The notes under the pieces: generated by a model
Database searches by the model: none
Seen by the model: only the letters and a program-made list of their open reading frames with translations
What the model was told of the DNA's origin: nothing
From: Pyronema omphalodes
Taxonomy: Eukaryota > Ascomycota > Pezizomycetes > Pezizales > Pyronemataceae
Length of the DNA stretch: 64,000 nt
Assembly (NCBI GenBank): GCA_024516155.1
Contig: JAJJXM010000047.1
Span: 310,001-374,000, forward strand
Direction of reading: 5' to 3'
Translations under genes and position numbers: made by a program
Shown here: positions 1 to 12,177 of the stretch, piece by piece
Layout of the letters: the number at the start of each line of letters is the position of its first letter
How positions within the stretch are numbered: the first letter of the stretch is position 1

Positions 1-1870
1 GTTTCGAGAATTCCGTGAAATCCGGAAGTTCAGGTTCGCTAGGTCGACGCTGTACATACGGTCTTATAGTTTGCATTGGGTCGTCTTCTTGGAAAGCCGT
101 CTTGAGAGGACTCCTTGGCGGTTGCGCAGATGAAAGCTGCATTGGAGATCTTACTGTTAAGTCACCTTCAAAGTTATCATCCCAACTTTCATTAGCTCCG
201 TCGTTTGTGGCAAATGACTTTAATCGCTCTGCCGATGCTAATGGTCTTAGCCTGTTTTGCTTCTGAGGTAATTGAAGAACACTAGTAGGAGAGATCGCAG
301 AAGCGAAATCGTCATCCCAGTTATCATCATCGTCTTTTTCGTCAGCTTAAAGTTAAAAAATGACTGGCCGGTCTTTATCTTACCAGCACTTTCGGGTGAC
401 ATGAAAAGCTCAGTATTAGGTCTCTGCCTATTTGCTAGAGCTAGTACACCCTTACTTGGAGCAGCCGAGAACGATCTCCTTTGACTAGGACTCATCGAAT
501 GTCTCTGTAGTTTCTTGGAGGAACCTGAGCTAGGCGATTTTAGAGCTTCATTCCATTTCTGGACACTCTTTACCGCTTCGTCATGGTTTGGTGGTCTGGC
601 TTGAACGACTGAATCGGATCTTTTGGAATTGACCACCCATGGATGTTTAAGAAGCTTTCGAGCCGAAACACGCAAGTTGGGGTCTTTCTGGAAACACTGC
701 ATCAAAAAGTCCCGACAAGCCTAGAAAATATAAGCAATTTTGTAAACAATAATGAAAACTCCACTTACAGGAGAAACACCCTCCGGTAATGGGGGGTGAT
801 CATCGTTTACTATTCGAAATAACGCCTGCATAGACGCAAGTTTGTAGTATGGTGGTTTTCCCTCCAACAGCTCAATAACTGTACATCCTACACTCCAGAT
901 ATCAGAAGACGTGGAAGCTCCAGCAAGCTCAATAACCTCCGGTGCCATCCAGTATGGAGTTCCAACAACCGATGAATCGCTCAGACCATTAGTTCTGGTA
1001 GCAACTCCAAAATCCGCAAGCTTAACTAAACCATCCTTTGTGGTCAAAATATTCGCACCCTTGATGTCTCGATGGATAACACCTTGGTCGTGGAGATATA
1101 GTAGTCCGTGTAGGATTTGTGTCAAGTAGATACCGACAAGGTTCTCTGGGAATTTTCCAAAGTTCTTGCAGATACTGTGCAAGGAACCGTTTTCGCAATA
1201 CCTAGCAGAGGGTTAGTACATGTGTAAGCGGCTGACGGCGGATTTCTGTGTCGTACTCTAGAATGATATAAAGCGAATCGTTCGTCTTGGAATAGCCGTG
1301 GTACTGGACAATATTTGGGTGCTAGAAGCATTTAGCCAACCTAGACATAGCTGCGACGGAGGATGAAACGCACATTGAGGTTCTTTAGAAGATCAATCTC
1401 GAGCTGTAGAGTTCCACGATAGAAAATACCAAGTCAGCCAAAGTTTTAACTGAAAACAGGAAAATAAAAATAAAAATAAAAACAATGACAGCTCTTCACG
1501 CACCATAATCACGCGTAGCTCGCTCTTGGGTAGATCCGACAGTCGCACTTGTTTAACAGCAACCGTCTGGCCCGTGCCCATATTAAGGGCTCTGTAAACC
1601 GAGCCGAATGCTCCCTTCCCGAGACAGTCTCCCAAGGTCTGTGCATCTCCGTTAGCATCGCCGGGAGTGTTGCCGTAGAGACAGGGAACCGACATAGTCC
1701 GGCAATGCCGTCGCCAACGTCGACGGATCATTGTCCTTCGAGGAATGTGTAGAGTGCGAAGTTCCGGGCCGGCTGCCACCACTCCCAGCCCGACTCGCGG
1801 GCCTTTTGTTCGGGGTCGTCGGTCGCTCATTTGTAGACCGTCCTGGTATTGTTGGGGTATAGGTCGGCAT
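1..1870 (-). CDS. sepH: SepH/Cdc7-type septation protein kinase, 3' part missing
   Basis: Ser/Thr kinase of the septation initiation network (SepH of Aspergillus, Cdc7 of fission yeast, Cdc15 of budding yeast). Proposed coding exons: 1870-1694, 1638-1504, 1403-1374, 1321-1257, 1201-769, 720-384 and 345-1. Introns are 48-55 nt, except the last (38 nt, or 50 nt if the next AG is used; both keep frame). The start at 1870 is chosen because the first intron (donor GTCGGT, branch GCTAAC) joins PDY to [15 protein letters not shown], the usual start of the kinase domain. Visible motifs are the glycine loop, VAVKQV lysine, [15 protein letters not shown] and [10 protein letters not shown]. After the kinase come a family-typical [16 protein letters not shown] stretch and acidic DDDNWDDDF segments. 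About 507 residues are visible; the family is usually well over 1000, so the C-terminus lies beyond position 1. An in-frame ATG at 1830 would lose the family-typical junction. Confidence 0.92.
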
Positions 1871-4800
1871 TATATAATTCCCCTCCTCTCTGTATACCGT
1901 AATCGAAAAAACCGTGCGTTCTTGTTATATATATTTTTTTCTTTTGCGAAGAATGAAGTGTAACCCGTTCAACGGACCAGCGCAAGTGTGTATGATCGAA
2001 CCGAAGGTGATCGTATCGTCATTGCAGTCCCAAAGTATCGGCGTCGGCAGTAGTTCAATTGCCTCAACGCCGTATTCTGAATGGTGTTGAACTGCTGGAC
2101 GCCTGACGTCTGTCTTTTGATTGCGGCTCTGCAAAGACTATACTGGTCGAGTGCAGTGTTCGAGGTGAAACCAACTCTCGAGTCTGGTAGAAGAAGAAGA
2201 AGCAGCAGCAGCAGCAGCAGGAGCAGCAGGAGCAATAGCAGCAAGCTCACGCCTACCTCTCCTCTCTCGTACGGCGAATAGACAGAAACTGAAATCGAGA
2301 ACGGACAGACTCGACAACGACTGACTCGAGACGGTTGATTCCTTCGGATTCGCGGTGATCGGACACGGGCGTTTTCTTTTTTTTTTCTTCGACGGAGACA
2401 ACAAGGCTTGACGTTCAGATAAGATACCTTACTTCAGGCTCTTTTTGGTCCTTGTGTGCGGGATGTGTTGGGAGGGGCAGCGGCAACGATATGAGACTGT
2501 GTTCGGGGTCGCTGCTGGGGGATGAGAAATGCTTGCTGGGTGCGAATGGAATGGTTCGCTCGTGGTGCTTTCGTGCACCGCTTATTCTACGCAGCAGGCA
2601 AGCAGCAAGCTTACCGGGGGTGGTGGAGAGAGATTTTTAGCATCGCCAGTTGAGCACGAACGAAGAACGGAGGCGGGCGTGGAACCCCTGCAGGCAATCC
2701 CACCGCCGTCTTTGTCGAATACATACATGGCGTCCGGCCAATTACTCTAGCGACAGAGTAGAGCACTTGCCCTATGCAATCAAAAATTATAAGCGGATAT
2801 GTACACGTTAGTGAATGAGATTCTATTGCGGGCTGGTGAGCAGAGGTTTCAGCTGCAATTCAATTTAGAATATTTCTGTTTAGGCAGTCTGTCATCTTTT
2901 TTATGTTCGGCATCTGTCTTTACATCGTCAATTCTATTTGTCGAAGCAACTCATTAAAGTATATGTACAGAAGAAATACATCCGGCACTTCTTTCCATCA
3001 AGGCAAACCCATCTTCTCCCAAATCCCAGAAGCCTCAACTTCCCAATCTTCAAATGTAATCGATAACCGCCATAAGACTGCCCCTTCATAAACCAGTCCT
3101 GGGCTGAGAACCCATATCCAGGAGAACCATAATCTCCTCATCATTTCTACTGCAATGAAAATCTCATTTATCAAAACATACCGGCGCTTCTCTTCCTCCA
3201 AGAGCACCTTTTCCTTAGTATTCAGCCCTTAAACCTAACTCCCAAGTAAAGTATACTCTCCAGATCCTGAAGCCATGACTACATCTCAAATCTCCATCAA
3301 AATCCCACAAACACTTCCAGAATCCATCTCAGAATCCATTAATCCTCGAGTGAGACAACATGATGTTACCTCCAAGCTCAACCAGCATCCAAGGACTACG
3401 ATGCCTTAAGGTAATATTATTCCAAGCATTCAATAGTCAGGCCGATTGTAGATATCAATGAGCTATGTACAAAACCGGGAGTTCTCAGCCCAATACCTAC
3501 ATCAGCCTCGCGGGTATGTAGATGGTTCATAATGCATAAATATATTGCGTGGACATCGCAGGGCCTATCAAGCGACACCATCGGTTTCGCACGTCACAAT
3601 GTCTCACCCACCGTTGAATTTCACTGTTATTTTTTTTGTATGACCATACTCCGGGTATGATGAATTGGATTGAGAACATAACGTAACATCACATAATATA
3701 TGCAATCTCGCTGCCTAGTATCTGGTATCTATCTTGAATGAAAATTATCAAGAAAATGTTAATACATGCGGATAATAAAAAGAATATCTTTATTACATTA
3801 CGACTCATAGAGCCATAGGGCATTTTATTAGTGTAGATCATCTCTTTTTCTCTATGAAAAAGCAATGAAAGTAGTGAAAGGAATTTTAGATTTTGAATTT
3901 TAAATTTTAAATTTTAAATTCAAATGTTATGTATGTTATTTTAAACAATATGAAATTCCCTCCACTTTACCCTCAGGTGTCATACACACATACACACAAC
4001 AGCAGGCGAGCAGGCCTGTAGGTCCTCGGATCCAGTTTTATATTACATACGGCCATTAATTATAACTGCTACCTGATGTGTATAACCTTATAAAGCTGAG
4101 TCTGGGGATATGTTCTTTATATGTTCTCTGTATGATCTCTGTATGTTCTCTGCACACTCCATACATTCTGCGTTCTGCGGTCATTCTGTGTTCCATGCAT
4201 GTTTTGTGTTCAACATATGTACATTCTGCGTTCTGTTCTCACCATGTTCTATATTCTGCGTGCGTGCGCATGCGTATACACCTATATAATTGTGCGCATA
4301 CGCATAGGGGGGTCTGGCAGCTTAGATACCTAGTCGGCGCCAACCATGAAGAAGCACATTCATAGCACATTTATGGCACATCCTGTCATTCATAGCACAT
4401 GTAAAATCAAAATTGTACTCTAGATCTAGATAACCAGTGTCCATACCATCGCCAAGATCATATAGTACATATAATCCTGTTCCAATCTTTATAAAAAAAA
4501 AAACTGATCATAATATCAACTCAGCATAAAAGAAGAAGCCAGTAACAAATAAAGAGTGTAAAGAAGGGATCTGGTTAGTATATAGAGGTAAATTGATGAA
4601 TTGGTAAATTTGGTAATCTAAGTCTTGGTCCAGGTTGGCGCATTCTGTGGGTAAATTTCTGAATTTCTTTAGAGAAATCCAAGGACAATAATTTACTATG
4701 TAGGTTATTCTTAAGAGTTTAAGAGTTTAAGGGGTGCTGGATAGGTGTTTCTTTGCTGTTGTAATTGGTTTCTTAACTTCACTTCACTCCAGTTTACTTT

Positions 4801-7510
4801 GAGAAACCATGGAAACAGGATGCCCTACCCAGGTGTCACTATATTATGATCCCTCGGGGGTTGATGAAAATTTTTGGTACAGACATATAGCTAGCTTCGT
4901 TCTTACTTCTCATTTATACCCCGTCTTTTAATGACAATAATAATAAAACAAAACAATAATGACAAAAATTCTTCATTGTCTATGTAGCCATAAGGTCATA
5001 ACAGTTGTAATCTCAGAATTAAATTTTCCAGAGTTTAATACAATATTTAATGCCTTTATACCTAGATATCTAGAAACACTATGCGCCAAAAGACGGGTAT
5101 TGTAGAACTTTGCTCTATAGATTATAGATTAGGTAATCGGAGTTATATAAGTTATATCAAGCGTGTTATTACCAGTTATTACTTTCTGAGCACCGGGTAT
5201 AAACATCCTTTGAAACAAAGTTCAAATCCCATTAACCGAGCCGTCAGTGGAAGCTGCAATGTCGTACAGTATTCAAGCCTATTGATTTTAGGGATGATAT
5301 TACGAAGACAAAGTACTGAAGTCATCGCTTCATCGTTTCAATAAAAACTTTCGAAACCAAATTTTATATTAGATATAGCTATTGGTGGTTCATCTATTTG
5401 GTATCATTCCGCAGAGCCACAGGTAACCAGTTAAGGCTACTCTGACATTATCAGACATTTTACAATATCCATAACATCTATGACATCTCAAACACTTCTA
5501 CAACAACTGTGGCACCTTTAGTCCTTTAGTTTTTGACTCCTCAACATGCAAAAATTCGAATCCTGCACATGCCATATGGATTCCTACATACTCGATATGC
5601 ATATAACTAAGGGTAACTATATATACACCAATCCATACATAACTACATGCATAAATTACCTGCAGAACAAGTCTTCAGTCTCCAGAACCATAATTTCGGT
5701 AACATATGTATGTATAGTGTATATGTATGCGAGAATCCGCAGAATTTTTTACCAATGATACATAACTCCCAGATGAACTATTTTGGGGTATTATTGAAAG
5801 TTAAAATTTGTAGTTAAGGAGCAAGAGACTAGAGACTAGACTTGGTGTTTCGATGGGGAGAATTCGATAGGGAATTTCGAGATTTATGGGTAGCTTAGAA
5901 GGCCTGAAAGAGATGGGGGGTTGAAGGATGCAAGGTGGTGAAATGGAAATTGGTTTGGTTTGCTTCGATATCTCAGCGTATCTGTGTATCCCCAAGGGCC
6001 GGCTTATAGCTCACTTCTGAAGGAAATATAGCTTCATAACTTCACAGTTTCAGAACTTCGTAGAGTTGGCCCGCAGAGATGGGATGTAACATGTAGCTAC
6101 CTTAACTAAGGGTCCTAAATGTTTACTGGTACGGTTTCTCGCTTTTATTCATCTAATCAATCCCATTTGACACCATAGTCGACTCAGTCAACCACGATCT
6201 CGTGTACATAAAACCGGGGTAAGGTGGGTGAATATCCGTTAGACAAAAACCGCTGTGTAACCCTGTGTAACCCCGCACGTGTACGAAATGCAGGGTGGGT
6301 GTGTTATCGAGGCTCTACCGACGATCCCTGGCACCTGCGCCGTGCGGAGGCGACGGGAAACGGGCCGGATGAGCCGGTTAAAGGTTAGAGATTTTAGAGC
6401 TTAGGGCAGACTTTACACCATAGAAGAGGCTAAAGGGAGCTTCCCGCTTGGTTTTTAAACGTCACTTGTAGTCTTTTTATAGCATTGGGAGTTGGCAGGT
6501 TTTACCAGACCTATCATAACAGACCTGGGATTCAAGAATGGGGTCTGTCAACGGAGAGGCCGTGGGTGATGATGATGATGATCTTGAGAAAAAAGGATTA
6601 CGGATCATAATAGATAAAGCTACGGGATTGCAGAGATACTGAACTACAGAACTGCAGAGCTACAGAGCTGCAATTCAGCCATCGACTTACATACAAGACG
6701 CACGCTTAAAATGATAGCTGCTGGTATGCATCTGAAAAGCAAAACTGAGGACGCGGGGGGCTAGAATGAGGTACCATATCACGCTCTATGTACAAGTTAG
6801 GTGTACCGGCATTGGAGCTGCGGTTAAGGTTAAAGGTTAAGCATCGCCTCGCTCGAGAACCCGTCGTCGACACAGACTTGTACTTATTTTTGTCTTACAA
6901 GCTGTCAACCATCCCCGATTGATGAGAAATCTCAATGCAGGTTGCCGTTAAACAGAGCCTAAACAGAACGCCATGATATTTTCTTTTTTTTCTTTCGGTG
7001 GAAAAGAAAATTTATTCATAAACTTACGGTTTTTTTTAGCGATCTTCAATGAAGCTTCACATACCAAGCTAGACTTTGGTGCAGCGGGATCCGCGAACAG
7101 TTTCCGACTTTGATTCCCGGATTCACCCCCTCCCCCTCCACCCCCAACTTCCCGGTATCTTGTGGGGCCTAATTTTTCCTTTGCAGCTGTGTGTGCGATC
7201 TCGTCCCCACTTTCCTTTGCCTGGAGAATTCGTACAGTGGCTATCATTTGATAACTATGCATGGTGTCTCAGGGATCTCAAAGTTTTTGCGCCTAACATC
7301 AATAGTTCCAGAGCGAGCTCCCGAAAATCCTATCATTCCTTGTCTTTCTCTGTAACCCATAGATAATACATACAACCTTAGCCATTCTAGGCGTGCCCGG
7401 TCCTGTTTGTATTTTTTGCTATATATCAGCTCAAGTGGCAACAGTCGAGTGAGCCTTGGGTTATTTACCTCCGACCTCCATTTGGGCACAATAGAAAGTT
7501 CACAGCCATC
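1871..7510. other. Long gene-poor intergenic region
   Basis: No convincing gene in about 5.6 kb on either strand; open frames are short, unspliceable into a known family and lack codon structure. The first 600 bp carry the sepH promoter and 5' leader, including an AGC/AGG trinucleotide tract near 2190-2245. Further on there are AT-rich tracts (TTTTAAA iterations at about 3890-3920), a region rich in TGTTCT/ATTCTG words (4100-4260) and an imperfect inverted repeat of TGCGCATACGCA type (about 4255-4310). The last few hundred bases are the transporter promoter. Confidence 0.6.
2190..2246. repeat. AGC-rich trinucleotide repeat
   Basis: AGA/AGC/AGG triplets, with an uninterrupted AGC core, about 320-375 bp upstream of the sepH start codon. 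It reads as poly-Ser or poly-Leu in short open frames on the two strands, but nothing supports translation. It probably lies in the sepH promoter or 5' leader. Confidence 0.8.
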
Positions 7511-9519
7511 ATGCCGCCCAATGCAACAACATCCAGACCTTCAAAACCTTTTCCTGTACAGCAGCTTGTTATCTTAGGTAAGTTGGAGGATCTTGGGTTT
7601 TTACATACAGACACAATTCTAATTCTTGGAAAGCACTATGTCGAATCTGCGAGCCAATTTCGTTCACTTCGATATTTCCATACATTTACCAAATGATAGA
7701 TTCCTTTGGAATAGCTGTGTGTAGCCCATACATTCTCCGCTTTCCTCATGCCGCAGAACATTTTACTGACCTATATCTCCAGAAAAATGAGAATGAAATC
7801 GGAATATATGCCGGCATGGTAACCTCAGCCTTTGCCCTAGCCGAGTTCTCCACGGGAATGATGTGGGGCAAAATCTCCGACAGAATAGGCCGCAAGCCGG
7901 TATTATTAATCGGACTTCTCGGAACACTTCTCAGCATGTTAGTTTTCGGATTTGCAAAGAGTTTTACAGTAGCTTTACTTGCACGTGCTTTAGGTGGTGG
8001 TCTCAACGGAAATATTGGTGTTATCCAAACTACTGTAGCCGAGCTTGTTCGGGAAAAGGAACATCAACGTATGTTTGTTTATCTCTACCCTAAAATCTAC
8101 CCTAAACCCCCTCCCCCCAGTCCTAGGACCAAGATCAACCCGATAAACTGACGTCACCTCATATTGATAGCCCGTGCTTTTGCCATCATGCCTTTTATCT
8201 GGTGCCTTGGTTCCATCGTCGGTCCAGCTCTTGGCGGTCTCTTAGCTGAGCCCACCCGTTTCTATCCCGGAGTATTTCCACCCGGTGGAATCCTAGAAGA
8301 ATATCCGTTTTTACTTCCGAACATGGTATCTGCCATAGTTCTAGTATTCGGCATTATAAACGGAATCCTCTTTCTAGACGAAACCCACGATGTCTTAAAA
8401 CACAAACCCGACTGGGGCCGTAAACTCGGTGATCGGTTGGTAAACTTTTTCCGTCGCCGTCCTGAGAATTCACCAAGATATCGGGATGCCCGCCTTGCAA
8501 CCAATGGAGAAACCGAGCGACTCCTAGCTCAGAACCATGCTACATACTCTGGAAACATTGGAGGAGTCGATGCGGATGATCATAAACATACCGTTGTTGC
8601 TTCCAAGACCTTTACTCGTCCTGTTATCGGATTAATTATCTCCTACGGAATCTTGGCCTACCACACCATGGGATTCGAGCAGTTGATGCCGGTGTTTCTC
8701 TCCACTCCAGTCTCTGATACAAAACCCCACGATCTTCTCCGCTTCACAGGAGGTTTAGGGATGACGACCCAGAAAATTGGGTTTATTCTTTCGATGCAAG
8801 GAGTTTTTTCCATGACTATGCAATTCCTAGTCTTCCCGCCGGTTGCAAGAACATTCGGAGTTCTAAACGTCTACCGATTCTGTATGATCACCTATGTGAT
8901 CAGTTACATCATCGTTCCATATCTCGACTGGTTACCCGAGGGGAAAACCCAACTTGCTGGAGTTTATGGAGTTCTTGCTATTAAGATCATTTATGGAGTT
9001 TTAGCATATCCCGCCAATGCTATTCTTTTGACCAACTCTGCCCCTTCGTTACTGGTGCTTGGAGTCATCAATGGAGTCGCTTCTTCTTGTGCTTCTTTGG
9101 CACGTGCTTTCTCTCCTACTCTTACGGGAATGATATATTCCCTTGGCTTAAGCATCAACTGCGTCGGATTAGCCTGGTGGGTAAACGGCGTAATTGCGAT
9201 TTTGGGAGGAGTCCAAGTTCTTATGATGCGGCATGAAGATTTCGAAGGACCATCGGAAGATTCCACCTTAGAAGCGATTGACGAAGAAGCCGCAGCAGCT
9301 GCAAGATCCGGGGAAACTCCAATTGTGGAAGCTCATATTCCGATTATCAATACGAATTTCCAGGTCACGGGACAGGCGGAGATTAATGATGAATACGGAT
9401 TGGTTAGAAGTGTTATGGAAACGGAAATTCAGAGCTTGTATGGAAGCTTGCCGCAGGGTTCGTTGACAAATTGGATGAATTCTAGTAATGGTCTAAGAAG
9501 CCATAATGAACGGAGTTGA
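7511..9519 (+). CDS. MFS transporter, ZIFL/drug:H+ antiporter-like
   Basis: Twelve-helix major facilitator of the fungal group related to yeast YCR023C and plant zinc-induced-facilitator-like carriers; the substrate cannot be read from sequence. Exons 7511-7577, 7634-8068 and 8171-9519 give 616 aa. Joining exons 1 and 2 (donor GTAAGT, acceptor AAAG) yields the family N-terminus ALCRICEPISFTSIFPYIYQM. The second junction gives EHQPRAFAIMPF. The helix 2-3 loop has the MFS signature GKISDRIGRKP. GGGLNGNIGVIQTTVAEL and CLGSIVGPALGGLLAEP are typical of the family. A long hydrophilic loop (genomic about 8400-8600) separates the two six-helix halves, and the tail is acidic and cytoplasmic. It could be a plasma-membrane or vacuolar exporter. 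No cluster partners are nearby. Confidence 0.9.
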
Positions 9520-10263
9520 TTTTTTGGTGCGGTGTGAAATTTAGAGGTGTTGAATGATCGCCGAGATCGAGATCGAGAAAGAGAACGCCAGTTGAAAAAC
9601 GATACAAATGTTACGGTTCGGTCGGTTGTTTGATTCCGTATGCGAATTTTTTTTGCGGTTTTTTGCACGATTGATTTTCAGTACTGCGGCGTCGAGTTTT
9701 TGTTTTGCGGATTACGTATTGCGAATTGCGAGTTACGGATTGCGAATTATGGTTATATTATTTGGTTGGGTTTAGAGGACATGATATAAAATACCTTGTG
9801 AGTTGAAGTTTTTTTTTTGTGTCAAGATATACGACAGATTGAGGATATATGGGGATAAATGATAAATGTATGATATTTCTTTTGTTGTTTTTTTCCTTTG
9901 TCTTTTTTTGCTTTTTCTTTTGTATGGGGTTTCTGGTTTCAGGTTTGCGTTTTTTTTATAAATGGAAAAGCTACGTTATGACAACAATCAGCAATCAGCA
10001 ATCCCAGTTTTACATCTCATATCTCACATCTCACACCACCAAGTTCACGAGAATATGAAGGATGGGGTGCAGGAGGGGAGGAGGGGAGGGTGGTTATGGA
10101 TTTAGAAATACGAGAGTATTTTAATCAAAAACTTGATGTAGCTGTAATCAAACATAGCGGGGAGAACCTCGGAAGCTCCCATCGTCCTCGCTCTTAGTTA
10201 TCCCGACAAAAATCTCAACCTTTACATCTTTATGATTACTGAACCATTTTCTTATCCATGGTT
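9520..10263. other. Intergenic, low complexity
   Basis: 3' flank of the transporter. It holds iterated GATTGCGAATTACG-like words (about 9710-9750), T-rich tracts (9805-9960) and a G-rich patch (10060-10095). No gene seen. Confidence 0.6.
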
Positions 10264-10369
10264 AAAGAGAGAGGGGGTTAAAATCCAGAGCCCCCCAAAA
10301 TGTGTAAAAACAGTAGCAAACGTCATAAGGTTAAGGTTGGGTACGTTTAAGAAATTCAAATCAAACCAA
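10264..10369 (+). mobile_element. 5'-truncated LINE relic (3' end only)
   Basis: About 80 nt (10289-10369) align by eye with the extreme 3' end of the full-length element at 43659-43736. Shared blocks include GTAGCA, CGTCATAA, TTAAGGTTGGG, ACGTT and the closing AATCAAA iterations. Flanks ATCCATGGTT (10254-10263) and ATCCATAGTT (10370-10379) match at nine of ten bases and look like a decayed target-site duplication. A 5'-truncated insertion is the usual product of incomplete target-primed reverse transcription. The exact 5' limit is inferred from the flanking repeat. Confidence 0.7.
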
Positions 10370-10379
10370 ATCCATAGTT

Positions 10380-10608
10380 CTCTAGTTAGCCCTTTATATA
10401 TCGATCATAATCCATCACCCGGTTTCCACCTACCCTGGGCCTGACGCACGCCAAGCCAAGCCATTTTGAATCACGCATCGCATACTCGCCGCTGCACGCG
10501 TCGCGCCTTTCGCCTTTCGCCTTTCTCACTCACTCACCATTATCCCGACAGCAACTACCTCCGCACCAGTACCTATACCTCCCCGCCCGTCCCCGCCCCT
10601 TAGCAACA
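10380..10608. promoter_or_regulatory. TAF11 upstream region
   Basis: Pyrimidine-rich sequence with repeated CCTTTCG words (10505-10528) leading into the TAF11 start codon at 10609. It is the presumed promoter and leader; no specific element can be named. Confidence 0.4.
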
Positions 10609-11444
10609 ATGTCCTCCCCACCACTCCTCTCACCACCAGCCCCCGGCAGTATCAACAACAAGCGCCGAATCTCCCTTCCAGTCCACCAGCAGCTCGGACA
10701 AAAGAAACCAAAAACCACAGCAGGATCATCAGCCTCCTCTTCCACCTCTACAACCGCAACTGGAAGGAAGGGTTCAATTGCTGCTGCGCATCCTTTGCGA
10801 CAGACGAGTTTTCCACCGCAGGAGAAACCGCAGAGTAGTCAGCAGCAACAGCAGCAGGAGGATGAAGAGGATGAGGATGCGGGGAGAGATGATTATGGAA
10901 CTACTGTTTTGGCGGATGGAGGCACGGGAGGTTTCCAGGAGGATGATGAGGAGAAGAAAAGGATGGCGTATGTGAATTTTTGTTTTTTTTTTGTTGGCTG
11001 TCATTTTTCTGCCATGGTTATCAACTCTCTGAACTTACCCAGCTAACGCACAATAGTATCCTCTTAGAAGCTTTCGATGCCGACCAAAATAGCCGTTATG
11101 AATCCTTCCGACGTGCAAACTTAAACAAAGCCGCGGTGAAGAAGCTTGCAAACTCCGTTCTCTCCCAGTCTGTCACTGCAAATGTCGGCACGGTAATCTG
11201 TGGTTTCAGTAAGGTGTTTACGGGAGAGATTATTGAGCTTGCGTTACAAATTCAAAGACAATGGGGTGATGAAGGACCGCTTCTTCCGGATCATCTACGG
11301 GAGGCTTGGAGGAGGTATAAAATTGAGAGACAGGGAGCTATTGGGTATAGAGGTGCTGTGGGTGGTGGAAGTCCGGTTGCTAATGGTGGTGGGCCGGGGC
11401 TGGGCGATACTCTAGGTGGAGGAGTTGGGAGACTTTTTAGATGA
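10609..11444 (+). CDS. TAF11: TFIID subunit TAF11 (histone fold)
   Basis: General transcription factor subunit; TAF11 pairs with TAF13 through a histone fold inside TFIID. Exons 10609-10967 and 11057-11444 give 248 aa; the intron is 89 nt (donor GTATGT, branch GCTAAC, acceptor ATAG). Residues 1-118 are low complexity: Ser/Pro-rich, with a KKPK basic patch, a six-Gln run and an acidic [11 protein letters not shown] stretch. The conserved domain starts at the junction ([19 protein letters not shown]). It continues with [18 protein letters not shown], a variant of the usual LNKA..R.IA pattern, then [20 protein letters not shown] and [12 protein letters not shown], all diagnostic for TAF11. The tail is glycine-rich. 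The gene is convergent with the hydrolase at 12178-13459. Confidence 0.92.
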
Positions 11445-12177
11445 GGAAAGAAGGGGAAAATCTTGCGTGTGCATTGTACGGTGTTGTGGGAGTTTTTGGG
11501 GTTTCTGTTTTTTTTTTTGCTGATTTTAGTTCAGTTTTGCTATTGTGGCTAGAAATTTGTTTCGCATTTGTTTTTCGCATTGTTTTTGTATATCGACCAG
11601 GATAATATAGTCATCAGATGGTGACTTGATGCGAAAACACATCAGCCGATTACTCAAGAGTCATATGGGGCGGAGCTCTGTATATTTGCTTGCAAGTCAA
11701 CGTTGGGTCCAAAAGCCTGACGATTCGCCTTTGATACATGACAGGCCTAGCTACCTTCTAGGCTGCCTCTAGATTTTTGGAACCTCAGGCGTATGATGTG
11801 TTCTCGGGCACAAAGGTAAGTCTAGTGCTTTGTTGTATCACTGCGCCTAACTTTTGTCCCCCCATACAACCGAAGGCTCCATGATAACTGCCTTCCATGA
11901 AGCATTAAATATTTTTTCATTATTATGGTTAAAATAGGCTATCACGGAACTCTTAAAGCTTACCTTTGCTCAGGAGACCTTTTGAGTTCTTGTTGTGCTT
12001 TTGCTATGTGCTCGTGTGCCGTACTCAAAGCACCCCCGAGTGCACCGCAACCATAGATCATAAAAAAAATATTATGTAATCAAGCAAGCACTCCAGTTTA
12101 TCGACCCTTACAGCCCGGTCACATTGAGTTTGTTTGATAACACAGAATTACTTTTTCAGCAAACTTTCTCTCAATAT
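11445..12177. other. Intergenic between convergent genes
   Basis: T-rich terminator-like stretches follow TAF11 (11505-11590). No open frame of note up to the hydrolase stop codon; presumably two 3' UTRs. Confidence 0.5.

Noticed and set aside
4078..4365. 95-codon plus-strand frame rich in Cys/Leu/Ser
   Set aside because: Arises from TGTTCT/ATTCTG word iteration; no homology or splice support.
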